Shown piece by piece: positions 33,601 to 45,029 of a stretch of DNA of 64,000 nucleotides. The position numbers and the translations under genes are program-made. The notes beneath the pieces were generated by a model, which was given only the letters and a program-made list of their open reading frames with translations, was not told where the DNA came from and ran no database searches. This DNA is from Diphasiastrum complanatum (Eukaryota; Streptophyta; Lycopodiopsida; Lycopodiales; Lycopodiaceae). The DNA lies in assembly GCA_029204225.1 (NCBI GenBank), contig MU832595.1:1-64000 (forward strand), written 5' to 3'. Position 1 is the first letter of the stretch, and each line of letters begins with the position of its first letter.

Positions 33601-36600
33601 TTTCAAGTGACCTGGATTCATGGGAACATTTGATCCTAAAATATTCAGTATCGTAGTTTCTTGGGAGCAGCTGAAGTGCTACATTTTTGGTGATCAGAAT
33701 GAAATCCATGTTCAAATATTACTGGGTCAATCAATCATTGGACTATCTTGTAACATAGAAAACACTGGACAGAAGAAATGTTCTGTATGAGCTTAAGAAA
33801 CATCACTTTGTTGAACCTTGAAAGGGCAGAAGTGTGTGGAGGAATATGGAAGTTATTGTCAATATCGTTCTGTTATCTGTCTTGTATTTCATATGATAGA
33901 AAGTTCTATCCTTGCTAACAGAACCCATGGGAAGTACATCACATTTGTGAGCTGTGTTACTGGAATTGTTGCGAAGTTATAAATCATTCAACAAGGAAGT
34001 CATGTTGTTTAGCTATCAAATGCAATAGAACATACTCTGCAGGAAGTAGTGTGTAGTACTGGCGAAGCAGTCCCATGTTTTGGGAAGACTTGATCAAGCA
34101 ACAAAAGAATGTGTTGCCATTCTACCATATTTTTTTCTTCTTTATTTTGGAATAGCATATGTGTGATTCTTAGTTGCCCATTTCGAAACGGAACGTGTTC
34201 TGGTTCCGTTCCGGAACGATGCCCTCAAAAAAAAAAAAATACGTTTTTTTACAAAGGATTTAATTATACAGCTAATTAACTGAAAAACACAAATATCGTT
34301 CTGACCAGGAACATTCCGGAACGTACGGAACGGAACGTTCTGACCCATTTTGGTCGGAACGGGCTTCTAAGGTGTGATTATATAACTCATATTTCAAAAG
34401 TCTTCTTTGGACAAAATCACTCACAACAAAGTACACAAATACAAAGGAATCCATGTGAGCCTTCTTACCAACGTTTTATTTGGTAATGGCAATATGTGAT
34501 GAAGCTGCTCGCTTGTTTACATAATGAAGCTGATGATAGTTTGGTAAGTTGGAGAGTATACTGCTACTTAAAGTTTGTGGAGTGTGCTGGAAGTTTTGAG
34601 GAGTTTAAAGAAAGGGGGTGCATAGAAGTTACAGATCTGTAAACATTAGATGCATCTGAAATAAACTTTTATTCATTTCATTCAAGAGGCATTCTGTTGA
34701 GAACTTTGTCCTCATAATATGTACATTTGTATACCTTGGTGATACCTTGTCTGGATGTATATTGTCATGAAGAAAGATAATCGAACTTTTTTGAAATTTT
34801 CTTTTAGTAATAAAAATATCTTATAAAATAAAGGAATAGTTGATAAAATCAATAAAAAATACCTGATATATAATAAAAGTTACTTGATAATGGACTTGAA
34901 TGTGCTATTATGTAAGTAGAAAGGCAGGTTATCAATGATTGAATTTACGTTAGACTTTGTGAAAGTACTTGTTTTCTGTTTAAGCTATATGATCTCTTTG
35001 GTATTTTAGGTCCATGAGTATGGTCTGGAAGAAGGGGTAACGACTCTAGAGGAGATCCGAACTGGAGATGAAACACAAGGAACAGGTAATAAGCAAGCGC
35101 TGGGTTTCTGATGCAGGTTATCTTTGATTGTCAATTAGCCTGCTTCATGACCGCCTTGATGGACCTGCTTCTTGTGAAACTATTAAGATTCTGTAGTAAC
35201 TCATTTTATCGCACTGCATACCCTCTTTCAAGTTGCAATTGGCAGTGCATTTGGATCATAGTTCTGTAGCGTATGATATTGACATGTACAAAGGGCTGTC
35301 TTTACGAATTTTGATTTACTGAGAGACCCTAAAAATGCACCTGTAGCTGTGAAATTTGTAACTGAAAACTATCGCTCGAAAACCCATAGCTGGGAAATCT
35401 GATTGTTTGAGAACAATCTAGCTGGGAAATCTGTATCTAAAAATCATTGCTTGAAAACCTGTAGATGGGAAATCTGATCTCTCGAGAACGATTTGGCTGG
35501 GAATGTTGTGGCTAAAAACCATAGAACTGTGGACGGTTCATCACGGTTCTCAGAACCGTACAGTGAACCGTACGGTTCACAAAACATTGAGAGGTCAACC
35601 GTGGTGAACTGTGTAATAATCAATTAATTAATTAATTTGTTTTTTAAAGTTCCCAGCCCCCAAAACAGCCCAAAAAAATGCCAAATAAAGTAAAAAAAAA
35701 CTAAAATTATTTAAGGAGTGTAATTATTTCTTTTGGGGAGGACCATAGCATTTAATTAATTAATTAATTAATCAATGGCTTTTTTTTGTATTTCCCACCC
35801 CCAAAAACAGCCCCAAAACTGTGAAATGAGGGCCAAAAACAGCCCAAAAACTGTAAAATGAGGGCCAAAAACTGTTTTGGGGGGAAATTGGGAAAAAAAA
35901 AATTAGTTAATTAATTACAGGAACCGTACCACGGTTCATGAACTGTGGTACGGTTCACCCCACGGTTCCCAGGACCCACGGTTCTCACTTGAAAATTCAT
36001 AGATGGGAAACCCAATTGCTTGAAAACCTGCTGGTGGAAAAGCTTTTGCTGGGAAATCCGTAGCTGGAGATGTTGGACTAGGCAAACCCATAAAATCATG
36101 ATTGCTCGAAACTTTGTAGCTAGGGAAATTCATATGGTTTAAACTTTAAACAGAATTGTAGAAAATTGTAGATCAAGTTCAAAATTTTATTAATGTTCCG
36201 TACCTTCGGAATGATAAGTTCTGTACCTTTTGGTATGGAATGGGCTTCTATGATTTGCATGGTTTCAACTAGAATTCAAGTTCTTGTTGAATTTAGTTGC
36301 CATTATATCAATTATCATGTTTTAAATTTTGCAGTTTCTTGATCCACTTTCATCCGTTTTTCAGCTCAAGAGATATTGTGGCTTCTCTACACGTAGCATT
36401 TTTAATTAATATTTGAGTTCTCAACTGACTTTTACTTCCAGAGTGTGTGAGTTACAATGTCTGAATGGAGAGGACAATAGAGCGCTGAAGTCTACCATAG
36501 TAACATTGGAATATTATGGTACTTTTTGGGTAAGTGGAATTCATGAGGATGATTTCATTGTAAGAACTTTGTTGGAATACTTTTGCAGAACTTGCTGGTA

Positions 36601-36710
36601 TTGATCGGGTGGTTCTTGTAAAAGCACTGAAGCTTTTGGAACAAAGAGGGAAAGCTGCGATTTTTAAGGGCACATCTGCAGATGACGAAGGTGTGAAGTT
36701 TTCAATTTAA
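27644..36710 (+). CDS. VPS25: VPS25, ESCRT-II subunit (six exons)
   Basis: Vacuolar protein sorting 25 is the ESCRT-II subunit, present in two copies per complex, that recruits ESCRT-III (VPS20) on endosomes for sorting of ubiquitylated cargo. Exons: 27644-27693, 32096-32235, 32673-32726, 32858-32946, 35010-35085, 36589-36710; 531 nt in all, 176 residues plus stop, the family's usual length. All joins keep frame and have GT..AG borders (donors GTAAGC, GTAAGT, GTTTGT, GTAGGT, GTAATA). The N-terminus NYPPYFTLQP carries the PPXY-like motif that contacts VPS22/VPS36; the winged-helix parts include [13 protein letters not shown] and [15 protein letters not shown]; the end [13 protein letters not shown] is typical of plant VPS25. 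The ATG at 27644 gives the conserved start. There are no stops or frameshifts. Intron 1 is 4.4 kb and holds copia and gypsy debris; introns 4 and 5 hold MITEs. Confidence 0.93.
28640..29075 (+). pseudogene. Copia gag knuckle and protease remnant in VPS25 intron 1
   Basis: [13 protein letters not shown] at about 28649-28690 is a CCHC knuckle whose final Cys codon is mutated. About 140 bp on, the translation (across small frameshifts) gives WYLDSGASS, the copia protease active site, then a decayed protease body to about 29040 ([13 protein letters not shown], like the usual RNLLSV block). No pol follows. Confidence 0.65.
29217..29440. other. GC-rich island within intron 1
   Basis: A stretch clearly richer in G and C (many CGA, ACG, CAC words) than its surroundings, between the copia remnant and the end of the gypsy fragment. 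I find no coding match or terminal repeats. It could be an LTR piece of the adjacent gypsy. Confidence 0.3.
29440..31345 (-). pseudogene. Ty3/gypsy gag-pol remnant in VPS25 intron 1
   Basis: From right to left: gag (YHLQETAQ at about 31300, then [16 protein letters not shown] at about 31215-31170 and [12 protein letters not shown]); a degraded protease zone (30980-30430); the RT N-terminus ([12 protein letters not shown], then [20 protein letters not shown] and [11 protein letters not shown], 30400-30170); then a jump over most of RT directly into RNase H ([14 protein letters not shown], then ..[14 protein letters not shown], about 30130-30020). The integrase catalytic region ([17 protein letters not shown], then [17 protein letters not shown]) ends near 29440. 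It is antisense to VPS25, lies wholly inside the intron, and has many stops. Confidence 0.85.
33003..33402. mobile_element. hAT-like MITE, 400 bp, in VPS25 intron 4
   Basis: A perfect 8-bp target duplication ATTGTAAC (32995-33002 and 33403-33410) flanks an element whose ends read CATGGTTGCA and, inverted, CATAGTTGTA. Inside both ends lie clusters of GAAACG/CGTTTC palindromes: AAACGCGTTTCTG, then CGTTTCTCAGAAACGTGTTT, the latter nearly identical at both ends. An 8-bp TSD and short TIRs with repeated subterminal motifs are typical of hAT elements. There is no coding capacity. Confidence 0.85.
34169..34371. mobile_element. hAT-like MITE, 203 bp, in VPS25 intron 4
   Basis: An 8-bp target duplication GTGTGATT (34161-34168 and 34372-34379) is perfect. 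Ends read CTTAGTTGCCC and, inverted, CTTAGAAGCCC. Subterminal clusters are built on CGGAACG / CGTTCCG (GGTTCCGTTCCGGAACG on the left; a similar cluster on the right). Same architecture as the element at 33003 but a different subterminal word. Confidence 0.85.
35340..36125. repeat. Degenerate minisatellite (GCTGGGAAATCTG..TTGAAAACC) split by the MITE
   Basis: Units of roughly 30-35 bp, AGCTGGGAAATCTGATT and GCTTGAAAACCTGT, recur about eight times, on the left from 35345 to 35519 and on the right from 35989 to 36120. The MITE at 35520 inserted within the array. Confidence 0.65.
35520..35988. mobile_element. hAT-like MITE, about 469 bp, in VPS25 intron 5
   Basis: Both ends are clusters of ACGGTTC / GAACCGT words (left: GAACCGTACAGTGAACCGTACGGTTC type; right: ACCGTACCACGGTTCATGAAC type) around an AT-rich core with TTAATTAATT runs and a repeated AAACAGCCC..AAACTGT.AAATGAGGGCC unit. 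Ends CATAGAACTGTGG and inverted GTGAGAACCGTGG are similar. The candidate 8-bp TSD CTAAAAAC / TTGAAAAT matches at 5 of 8 positions, all differences transitions, so it is older or the ends are off by a few bases. Confidence 0.65.
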
Positions 36711-39700
36711 ATCAGAAACATTTTGGTGGTTGATTCCTACTGTCATTTTCAAGTTCTGTGTATGGAACTTTTAACATGGAGCCTCATGTCATGCATTTTC
36801 TCTCTCGTTGGTTACACACAACATATTGTAAAGAGAAAAATGAGGCAACATCTCAATGTTCGGTAAGAGAGGTTTTGCCTGTGTGCCATTTTGCAAGAGA
36901 TCTGCATATATTAATCTCTTTCCTGGGGATTCCTTGAGAATGGTCTCTGAGCAGAAGTGTGTGGGACCTATGGTCTAAAACCTCGTCAATACTTATCATT
37001 GTAATACATAGTGAGTATATTTCTCGAGATATGAATCTTGTCCTTATATGTTGTCATTGGTACTTTAGGCTATATCAATAAGCTAGATAAAGAAGCTTAA
37101 ATATAAAGGATCGACTTGATTTTTGTATGGGAGGTGCATATGATAATGGCGAGAAGCTTTCAGAGTCATGATGAAAAGTCTGAATCTCAAGTATAGTTTT
37201 AAAATGTAGTTTCAACCATCCTATAGTTACCAGTGATTTGTTGCCCAAATAATGAAAAGCAATGGTCCTAGCTATGCTTAGCAGTAACGTACTGATCATG
37301 GTGGATTTTCAACCACCTTAGGTCATAGTTATAGCTATGTACTGCAACACTTTTCTGAAGTTGTTAACTCAATTCTTTCAAAAGCACCTTCTAAAATTAT
37401 AGAAAGGAAAATTGAATAACAGTTCTTAACAAACAATCCTGAAATGTGGCTCCCAGAATCTGAAAAAGTTTGAAAATCAAAGCACACAACACTGATTTAA
37501 TACATTAGCGAGAGAGAGGAAGGAAAGTACCCATTATACCTCTATAGAGAAATTGCACGATAATATAATCAAGAATCAAAGGTGAAGATGGATTTAGGTA
37601 TTAGTTCTTTCTCTCCACATCTAGTCCATTTGTCCCGAGTCCTGTTACATATAGGACTGGATGTCATCACTTGCATCATACGAGGCACAATGGCCTACTT
37701 AAACATCTAATATATTGAGTACATTCTAAGTACGTTAGATGACCAACAAGTACACTAGATTATTTACCGCAAGTGATTTAATGTAAATAATCATTGAACG
37801 ACTAAGTACTACATTGTAATAGCCTAGCAATTGAATAAGTGGCACAGCGTCGACAAGTTTTGCGAAGTCACGATGTCTTTCATAATGAATGTAAAGATCA
37901 TATGCTCAACACTTGAACATTTATGATAATAGAAAAGTTTATAATCGACAGCATCCAAGGTCTATGCAGAAAACAACTAGTCTCTCTTACACCTACATCA
38001 CTATATATACAAAGAACATGATTTCTAGAGGAGTCCCAAGTCATCTTCTAGGCCCTAGTATCGAGAAGAATTTCCATGAGAGTCTCTTTTGTTGGGAGGA
38101 GGATCACATAAGTGCTCAGAAAAAGAACTTGGAACGGAGTTGCCTCTTCAATAGTGATCTAAAATAACCTCTTTCACATCATCCTTATCCTTGACTATCT
38201 TAGTCCTTTTCACTTTGTAAATGGCCTGGGGAATGCTCCAATTTTAGATAGTGCAATGATTATAAGGCACCAAATTATAATCAATGGGGCCATAGAACGA
38301 TATTAATGTATCTCTGGAGCCACTCATAAGGTCAATCACAGGCAGCCTCTAGTCATTTATCGCATACAACATTTTTTGAAATTGCATTAGGGCATCAAAA
38401 GAGAGGCTCAAGACCCAAAATTTGGTTTTGACTAGATTTATAAGTTACGATGTTGCATTTGAAGAATAGGATTGTTTTAAATGAAGGGACAAGGAAACTT
38501 TCATAAGGTGAAAGAAGCCTTTAGGAGTTGGGGCCAAATTTTAATTCCCTATTGGGTTGTCTCCCTTTTCAACAAAATCCTTGGCCTATTTTTTCATAGA
38601 TTCTACTCGAACTCTCTCCTCTCTTGGCATGAATAAAGTCCTTCTAGAGCAATTCAAAAGACATATTCTTAAGGTGAAGACAAAGAAAAAAAATAGAGAG
38701 CGATTGGCACGAGGTGAGACAATCGCGGAGAAGAATAAAATAGAGACCTATCCTCCCAAAAGTGTCGATGATCAATCGTGTTTCTACACCATAGAGGAAA
38801 GCAACTATAGAGAAATTGTCAAATTCTTGAAGAAAAGGCTTACATGTTGTGCATTGTAGATATTCCGTATGGATTTCAAATGCAATAATAATTAAATAAC
38901 GATTTTTCATTCAAATACACTAAAATCCACAATGTAATGCAGGTTTTCCTTGAGGTCATAACGTCTCCTACATAGAGGGTTGACAATATGCTTTGGTTTA
39001 GAAAGCTCTTTCGACTTTTTGTAACACTAGAATATAGAATGATGTACGGTAAATTTTTAATTCTACCAAGTTATTTTAATTTTAAAATTTTGAAGTAATC
39101 TATGCTTAGCATAGGCTTCATGTTTTCATTATCATAATTGTTTGTTATTTGTTTCTAAAACGCTTACACCTAACTGATTGGGTGTTAGATTTATTTAGTG
39201 GTGGCATTACTACCAACACATGGGCTGCTAAAAAAACATAGACATGTTGTAGATTTAGATTCTAGTTTAGTAGATTTTGTAAAAATGAAGATGAAATCCC
39301 TCTTAGTTGGTAGAGGTGAAAAAATATACAAATGACAAAGACTATGTCATTTCCTTGGCAAAGGAAGCACAATTTTTTACTAGTAAAAAAATTGGTGATA
39401 CAGAAGATTTTGCAGATGTCCTAAATGAAGAGTATAATATTTTGACAGTTGAGGAGGTAGTGGAGGAAGTTGCCATTGTTTCTATTGAGCCTCCTCCAGA
39501 GAAAAAAAAGATATTCATAACTTTTGGGAGTAATGCACTTTATGTTATTAACATAAAAATTGTATTTATATTTCTCAAAAATTTGTGTCATGAGATTTCT
39601 AAAATTAGTCAAAGTAATTTAGAATTATTTGTAATAATTTAGAATGATGAATGTTACTAAAATTAATGAGAATTTTAACTTTCAAATTTCTAGCAATATA

Positions 39701-40020
39701 GTAACAAAACAACAAGTTTTTTTTAGCATCATATAATTTTGACTGTTTCAAGACAATTTATATAACAATATTGATTGTATCTAAAAATATAAAAATTTCA
39801 AAACTTACTCCACATATCTCTGTAAATCTTCATTTTGAATATTGGACTTATTAAAAAAAATTAAAATCTTAAAAAAATGGATCTCCACGTCAGTCCTCTA
39901 TTTTTTGGTCACCATGTTAGTACCCAACCACGCGAATTGACAACTCAAGTCATATAGAGAATATTATTAACTATGCAATGGTCAAGCTTATCATTAAACT
40001 TTAATATTCTCCCTTAGAAC
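36711..40020. other. VPS25 3' flank and intergenic DNA, no gene recognised
   Basis: The 3' UTR must begin here, but I see no clear polyadenylation signal that I would defend. Frames at 38557-38859 (Lys-rich) and 39307-39642 (Glu/Val-rich) lack recognisable domains. A TTTTAAAA-type AT-rich composition dominates from about 39000. Confidence 0.4.
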
Positions 40021-40029
40021 AATAAACTT

Positions 40030-40635
40030 GTTTTTTGAAATATTCATCGATGATCTAAAATGCATTAATTCCATCTTCTGCCAAAGGCTTACTGACTATG
40101 TTCGTCATCATTTTCAGAACAATAGACTAACACTGGTTCTTTAGAGTCAACTTTCTTATGCACAAAATGATAATGAGTCTCAATATGCTTAGTGCATGCA
40201 TCACAATTTGGACACAACTTTGACTATCACAAAATGATAATGAGTCTTAATATGCTTAGTGCATGCATAATAAAAGATTCTTCACAATTTGGACGCAACT
40301 TTGACTATCATAAAATATGGTGATGCCTTCACATGAAACAACTACACTTTGAAAGAAGATATCTCAACCAAATGGACTCACATACCACAAATTTAGTTGA
40401 ATTATATTCAGGTTATGCCAAATATAAGGCAATAGTTGCTTGCATTTTGCTCTTCATGATGAGTAGAGTTTCCCAACATAAAATCATTGCTTGAAATGGA
40501 TCTTTTATTTGCATTGCAATAATGATGAAGTACAAGATCATTAAAAGAAACATACTCTAAGCCATAATTAAATGTATTCTTGAGATACATAGGAACACAT
40601 TTTTCACTCCAATGAGTTTCCCTTGGGCTAGTCAT
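40030..40635 (-). pseudogene. Copia RNase H remnant
   Basis: The minus-strand translation from 40635 aligns along its length with copia RNase H (SPRETHW.., YLKNTFNYGLEYVS, SNDFMLGNST), and at about 40300-40100 with its C-terminal part (YACTKHIKTHYHFV, then KVDSKEPVLVYCSEND). A segment of about 70 bp (ATGATAATGAGTCT.AATATGCTTAGTGCATGCAT) is present twice. Heavily mutated. The 40.7-kb element begins 49 bp to its right. Confidence 0.65.
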
Positions 40636-40683
40636 AAATTAATTAATCACACCAATCACATAAATGATCTCCAACCTTGTCAA

Positions 40684-41370
40684 TGTGAAGAATTGCCAAA
40701 AATTGGCAAATCTAGCTTGATAAAAACCATGAAGAATAATGTAAATTTTGTACATAATTGGGTTCCGCATTGTATGGCCAAGATGCCACGTGGCAACCCA
40801 CTCCTAATGTAGGTTAGGTCAAGTCCATAGGGTTGGTCATGTCATTTTGGTAGTGATTCCTAGTTTATAGGACCTAAATCCTAGATTTAAGGTGAAAAAT
40901 TGACCACCTAGCTATCTACCAAGCATGACTCTAGGAAATAGACTAGAGTTTCATTTTAGAGCAAAAAGGATGAGTTAACTTCCTTATTACATGCTGGAAA
41001 TCCACCTAACTTTACAAAGGAAGTCGAATTTGCTATGTATTCCAAGCTCCCATAGTGAGAAGATAGAAAATTTTTGGAGCTCATTGGCAATCTCAAGCTA
41101 GTTCACTATGTACATTGAGTTTTTGTGATCCAAATGAAACCAAATCAATTTCTACTTGTTTCCATACTACATCCTGTAGTACACACGTGTGGGCTCGGAT
41201 TTCAATGTTGATCAATGCTTTTGATTGTTAATGCTTGTTGTTTGTCAAATTGCCAATCTAGATCAACTTTTTGATGACTAGTTTTTTGATAGATTGTTAA
41301 GCAAGCATCCAATCACTCTTGTGGATCTTTTGTAGATCCATTTATGGTCCTAAAGTACAGTACTTTCACA
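40684..41370 (+). repeat. 5' LTR of the 40.7-kb element
   Basis: 687 bp, TGTGAAGAATTG...GTACTTTCACA. The end is fixed by the PBS and the start by comparison with the 3' copy (44542). The part 41164-41370 has no counterpart on the right because the 3' LTR is truncated. Confidence 0.9.
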
Positions 41371-41382
41371 TGGTATCAGAGC
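41371..41382 (+). other. Primer-binding site (initiator Met tRNA type)
   Basis: TGGTATCAGAGC directly follows the LTR terminal CA; the next bases CAAGTACAAG also match the leader of element B. Confidence 0.9.
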
Positions 41383-42174
41383 CAAGTACAAGAGCATAAG
41401 CCATTGATCTAATGCAAATCCATTTTTAGCAAGTTTTGGTGCTAAAAACTAGTATTGAGAGGGCAAGCTAGAATCTTGATTTTGGTGAGGAGATTTGATC
41501 CCAAACTTGGTAGGGGTCCAAATCCGTACTGTCCACATGAGTGGGCACCTCTGAACCTGCATTTAATGTATGGTATTCATTTGATCCAAAGAAATTCAAT
41601 TTGTGAGCTTTTGATGTAATTTTTGGTGAAAATCTTAGGATAAGCTACCAAGATTGAGTGCCATTGATTAGATTTGACATAGGGTCATGAGATCTAATTA
41701 ATCTAGGCTGAAATCAGGTCCTCTAAACTTGTTTTACAGGTCTTGAAAGTACATCAAAAAGTGTGAGGGAGATTTAGTCATGTTATTGTCCAAAAATAGC
41801 CAAAATTGACAGGATTTGATTGTAAGTAGATTTCACATAATCTTATCTTCATTCCAACTTTGTGAGGGAGTGCTAGAACTGAGATTATAAGTCCATTTGT
41901 TGGATTAGAAATCTAATTTGAGTGAAACACTACAAGAGAGAGACCTTAGTGAGTTTCTAGAGACAATCAAATCCATTTCTTGGCAAGATTTGTTTGAAAG
42001 TAGTTTTCACTTCATCTTATCTTCATTCCAGCTTTGTGAGGGAGTGATAGAACTGTGATTATAAGTCCATTGTTGGATTAGAAATCAAATTTGAGTGAAA
42101 CAGTGCAAGTGTAAGACCTTTGTGAGTTTCAAGTCAATCGAATCTATTTCTTGTTTGTAGAAGTCACTAGTAAG

Positions 42175-44330
42175 ATGGGATCTACTGGAGCATACCTTCT
42201 AGAAGCTAGTGAGAGATTGAATTCTACAAATTATGTTGTTTGGAAGGTCAGGATGGAGTCACTCTTGGTGCTCCAAGACCTTTATGAGTTTCTGATTGAA
42301 AATGAAGATGAACCTCTAGGTGCACAGGAGTTAGCTAGATACAAGAAGAGATCTAGGCTTGTACTTCATTGTGTGAAGATGAATGTGAGCAATGATTTGT
42401 TGAGAGACGTATCAGAATGTGCTAGTGCTAAAGAGGCTTGGGAGTCTTTAAAATCAATATATGAATCTAGTCACACTTCGAGGGTTCTCATGCTTAGAAA
42501 TCATATTTTACAAAGCATGAAAAGAAGTGAGGAGAGTGCACTTGATTATGTACTTAGAATCAAGTCTCTAAATAGGGAGTTGGCTTCCATTGGAGAGAAG
42601 ATTCATGATGAAGAGCTTGTACAAATTGTTCTTAATGGTCTAGGAGATGACTTTGCAAATTTGGTCCAAAGTTTTGCCAACCAAGACACTTTGCCAATAT
42701 AGAAAAACTTCACAGTGTATTAGTGGTTGAAGAGTGTAGGATGCTCCATGCAAAATCTAGGATGAGTTCCTTGTCTTTGCAGGATGGTGATGAGAAAGCC
42801 AATTTCTCATTCAAGGGCAAAAAGAAGACCAATGGAAAGAAGAAGCATCCAAAGGAGGCCAAAGAAGAGGATGATGCATCAAGCTCAAAGAACAAGTCAA
42901 AGCAGAAATGCTTCTTTTGTGGAAAGAAGGGGCATTATGCATCTGAATGCTACAGGAGGCTAAGAGCACAAGTGGAGGAGGACAAACAAGGAAACCTTGC
43001 AAAGGAGGAGGAGGAGGATGAAGTAGATGTATTCTTGATGGCATCTATATCCTCACCAACAAGCAATAGCAATTCAAGAGACAATTGGTGGATCGACAGT
43101 GGGGCTAGCTCCCACATGTCTTGTGAAAATGACTTTTTCTCAACCTTACACTCTTTCAATGCTGCTAAAAAGTTTATCTTTAATGCAAATGATGAAGAGT
43201 GTAGGATAGATGGTGTTGGCACCATCTCTTTGTGTCTAGAATCCTCAAAATGCATGGATCTAGAAAATGTCCTTTATGTACCATCAATCACCAAGAATAT
43301 GTTTAGTGTTGCTCTACTCTTAGAAAGTGGTTTGGATGTCCACTTTAAGCATGGTGTTTGCTTCATCTTGAAGAATGATGTTTGCATTGCAAAGGGATTT
43401 AGACATGGAAGATTGTTTAAGTTGGAAGCTAGTGTTGCTTTTGAAAGAATGAGCTTGGCAAAGGAGGAGATCACTCAAGAGGAGATATGGAAAAAGTGCG
43501 ATCTTGCTTGCATTGAGGAGGAGCATCAAAAGGAGGAAGATCTTGAGGATCAGCCTCAAAGCATGAGAGTTCCAAGGGAGTCCTCAATGACAATGGCCGA
43601 GTCATCAAATTGCATGCAAATTGTCCATTCAAGTGTGCATCTTGCAAGGGTGGTGAGCATTGGAGAGTCTACTATCTTTGAATACTTTTTTAAAAGTAGT
43701 AGTAAACATGAGGTGACTTGTTTCTTACCTTTAAGATTCATGGTGTTTATTACTTTGTATGACAAGACAATGAAATGGAATGCTTTGAAATCTACATTTG
43801 TTGTTGATAAAGCAATTTCACTGGATAACTATTTTTGTAATAGTTTGAATAGAGTCATAAAAGATGAAACATCATTTGCTTTGGAAATCTTTGTGTCCAC
43901 ATGCTTTGTGCGTGAACATTCCAATGTAAGGACCAAAGATTATCCTATTTCATTGATAGGAATAATGGTAGTGTTTTGCTCTTCAAGTAGAGATTGTAGA
44001 ATCTACTTGTTTTCAACCAAAGAATTTGTCAATGGTGGAAATGTGATCTTTCAAGAGTGGAAGATTTGTAAACTTGAAGAAGCACCTTTGGATCAATACC
44101 TTCTTCAATTCATTGATGGTTTGGAGTCAAGTCAAGTGGAGGATCAAGCTCAAGACCCAAGGACTCCAAGAAGAACCATGAGTATCAAGATGGAGCCATC
44201 TAGACTCAATCATATGGATCAAGCAAGACAAGTTGTCTTTGGCAACATCATTTATGCACTTAATAGGTTTATTGATGTATCTTCAAGTGCACAAAATGCC
44301 TTGGAATCCATGGCTTGGCATGATGTATAG
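42175..44330 (+). CDS. GAG-protease polyprotein with degenerate integrase-like C-terminus
   Basis: Gag (MGSTGAYLLEASERLNSTNY, 42175-42702) is a normal copia gag with the SLK..YESSHTSR and LNGL blocks. The frame breaks near 42700 by a stop or frameshift and resumes as 535 codons (42723-44330). There a CCHC knuckle CFFCGKKGHYASEC (residues 63-76) and an intact protease site WWIDSGASSHMS (about 122-133) are followed by protease. Residues about 285-460 align by eye with copia integrase, but catalytic positions are gone: IVHSSV stands where LVHSDV is usual, and the part carrying the second Asp and the Glu is skipped (KWNALKS runs into FVVDKAISLDNYFCN). The C-terminal NALESMAWHDV resembles the integrase-RT linker. 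There is no RT. The long open frame in a non-enzymatic region is unusual. Confidence 0.8.
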
Positions 44331-44541
44331 TTTCTGAAGTGTGCTACATGTATATAGACACATTTGTGGAACATCTTGTAAGGGATCCTTTAAGAGATGG
44401 TGAAAGATCCTTCATGGACATCATTCTCTATTGGAGTCTCAAAAGTTCCTTGTTTGTAGCTGAATTTTTTAGACACTTCTAAAAGCATTTATTCATCTAG
44501 AAAGAGAGTTGTAAATAGATCAAGCTAAATTTGAGGAGGAG

Positions 44542-45022
44542 TGTGAAGAATTGTCAAAAATTGGCAAATCTAGCTTGATAAAAAACCATGAAGTATAGTG
44601 TAAATTTTGTACATAATTGGGTTCCACACTGTATGGCCAAGATGCCACGTGGCAACCCACTCCTAATGTAGGTTAGGTCAAGTCCATAGGGTTGGTCATG
44701 TCATTTTGGTAGTGATTCCTAGTTTATAGGACCTAAATCCTAGATTTAAGGTGAAAAATTGACCAACTAGCTATCTACCAAGCCTGACTCTAAGAAATAG
44801 ACTAGGGTTTCATTTTAGGGCAAAAAGGTTGAGTTAAATTCCTTATTACATGCTGGAAATCCACCTAACTTCACAAAGGAAGTCGAATTTGCTATGTATT
44901 TCAAGCTCCCATAGTGAGAAGATAGAAAATTTTTGGAGCTCATTGGCAATCTCAAGCTAGTTCACTATGTACATTGAGTTTTTGTGATCCAAATGAAACC
45001 AAATCAATTTCTACTTGTTTCT
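44542..45022 (+). repeat. 3' LTR of the 40.7-kb element, truncated
   Basis: Matches 40684-41163 up to CTACTTGTTTC, then changes abruptly to the coiled-coil sequence on the right. About 207 bp of LTR end are lost. Confidence 0.9.
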
Positions 45023-45029
45023 CAGGTTG

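Larger units (their letters stand above)
40684..45022 (+). mobile_element. Non-autonomous copia-type LTR element (GAG, protease, inactive integrase-like region)
   Basis: 5' LTR 40684-41370, PBS at 41371, coding region 42175-44330, PPT TTTGAGGAGGAG (about 44530-44541) and a 3' LTR that starts at 44542 and is cut at 45022. The two LTR copies differ at about 15 positions in 480 aligned bases by eye. Because the 3' end is lost, no target duplication can be tested. RT and RNase H are missing except for a short RT-like trace between the stop and the PPT (about 44370-44460, GERSFMDI). LTR ends, leader and PPT resemble element B at 55.4-60.8 kb. Confidence 0.85.

Noticed and set aside
38557-38859. 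Lys-rich ORF of 100 codons as a host gene
   Set aside because: No recognised domain, AT-rich surroundings, and no splice-linked neighbours found.
39307-39642. Glu/Val-rich ORF
   Set aside because: No recognisable family; the C-terminal half is compatible with chance coding in AT-rich DNA.
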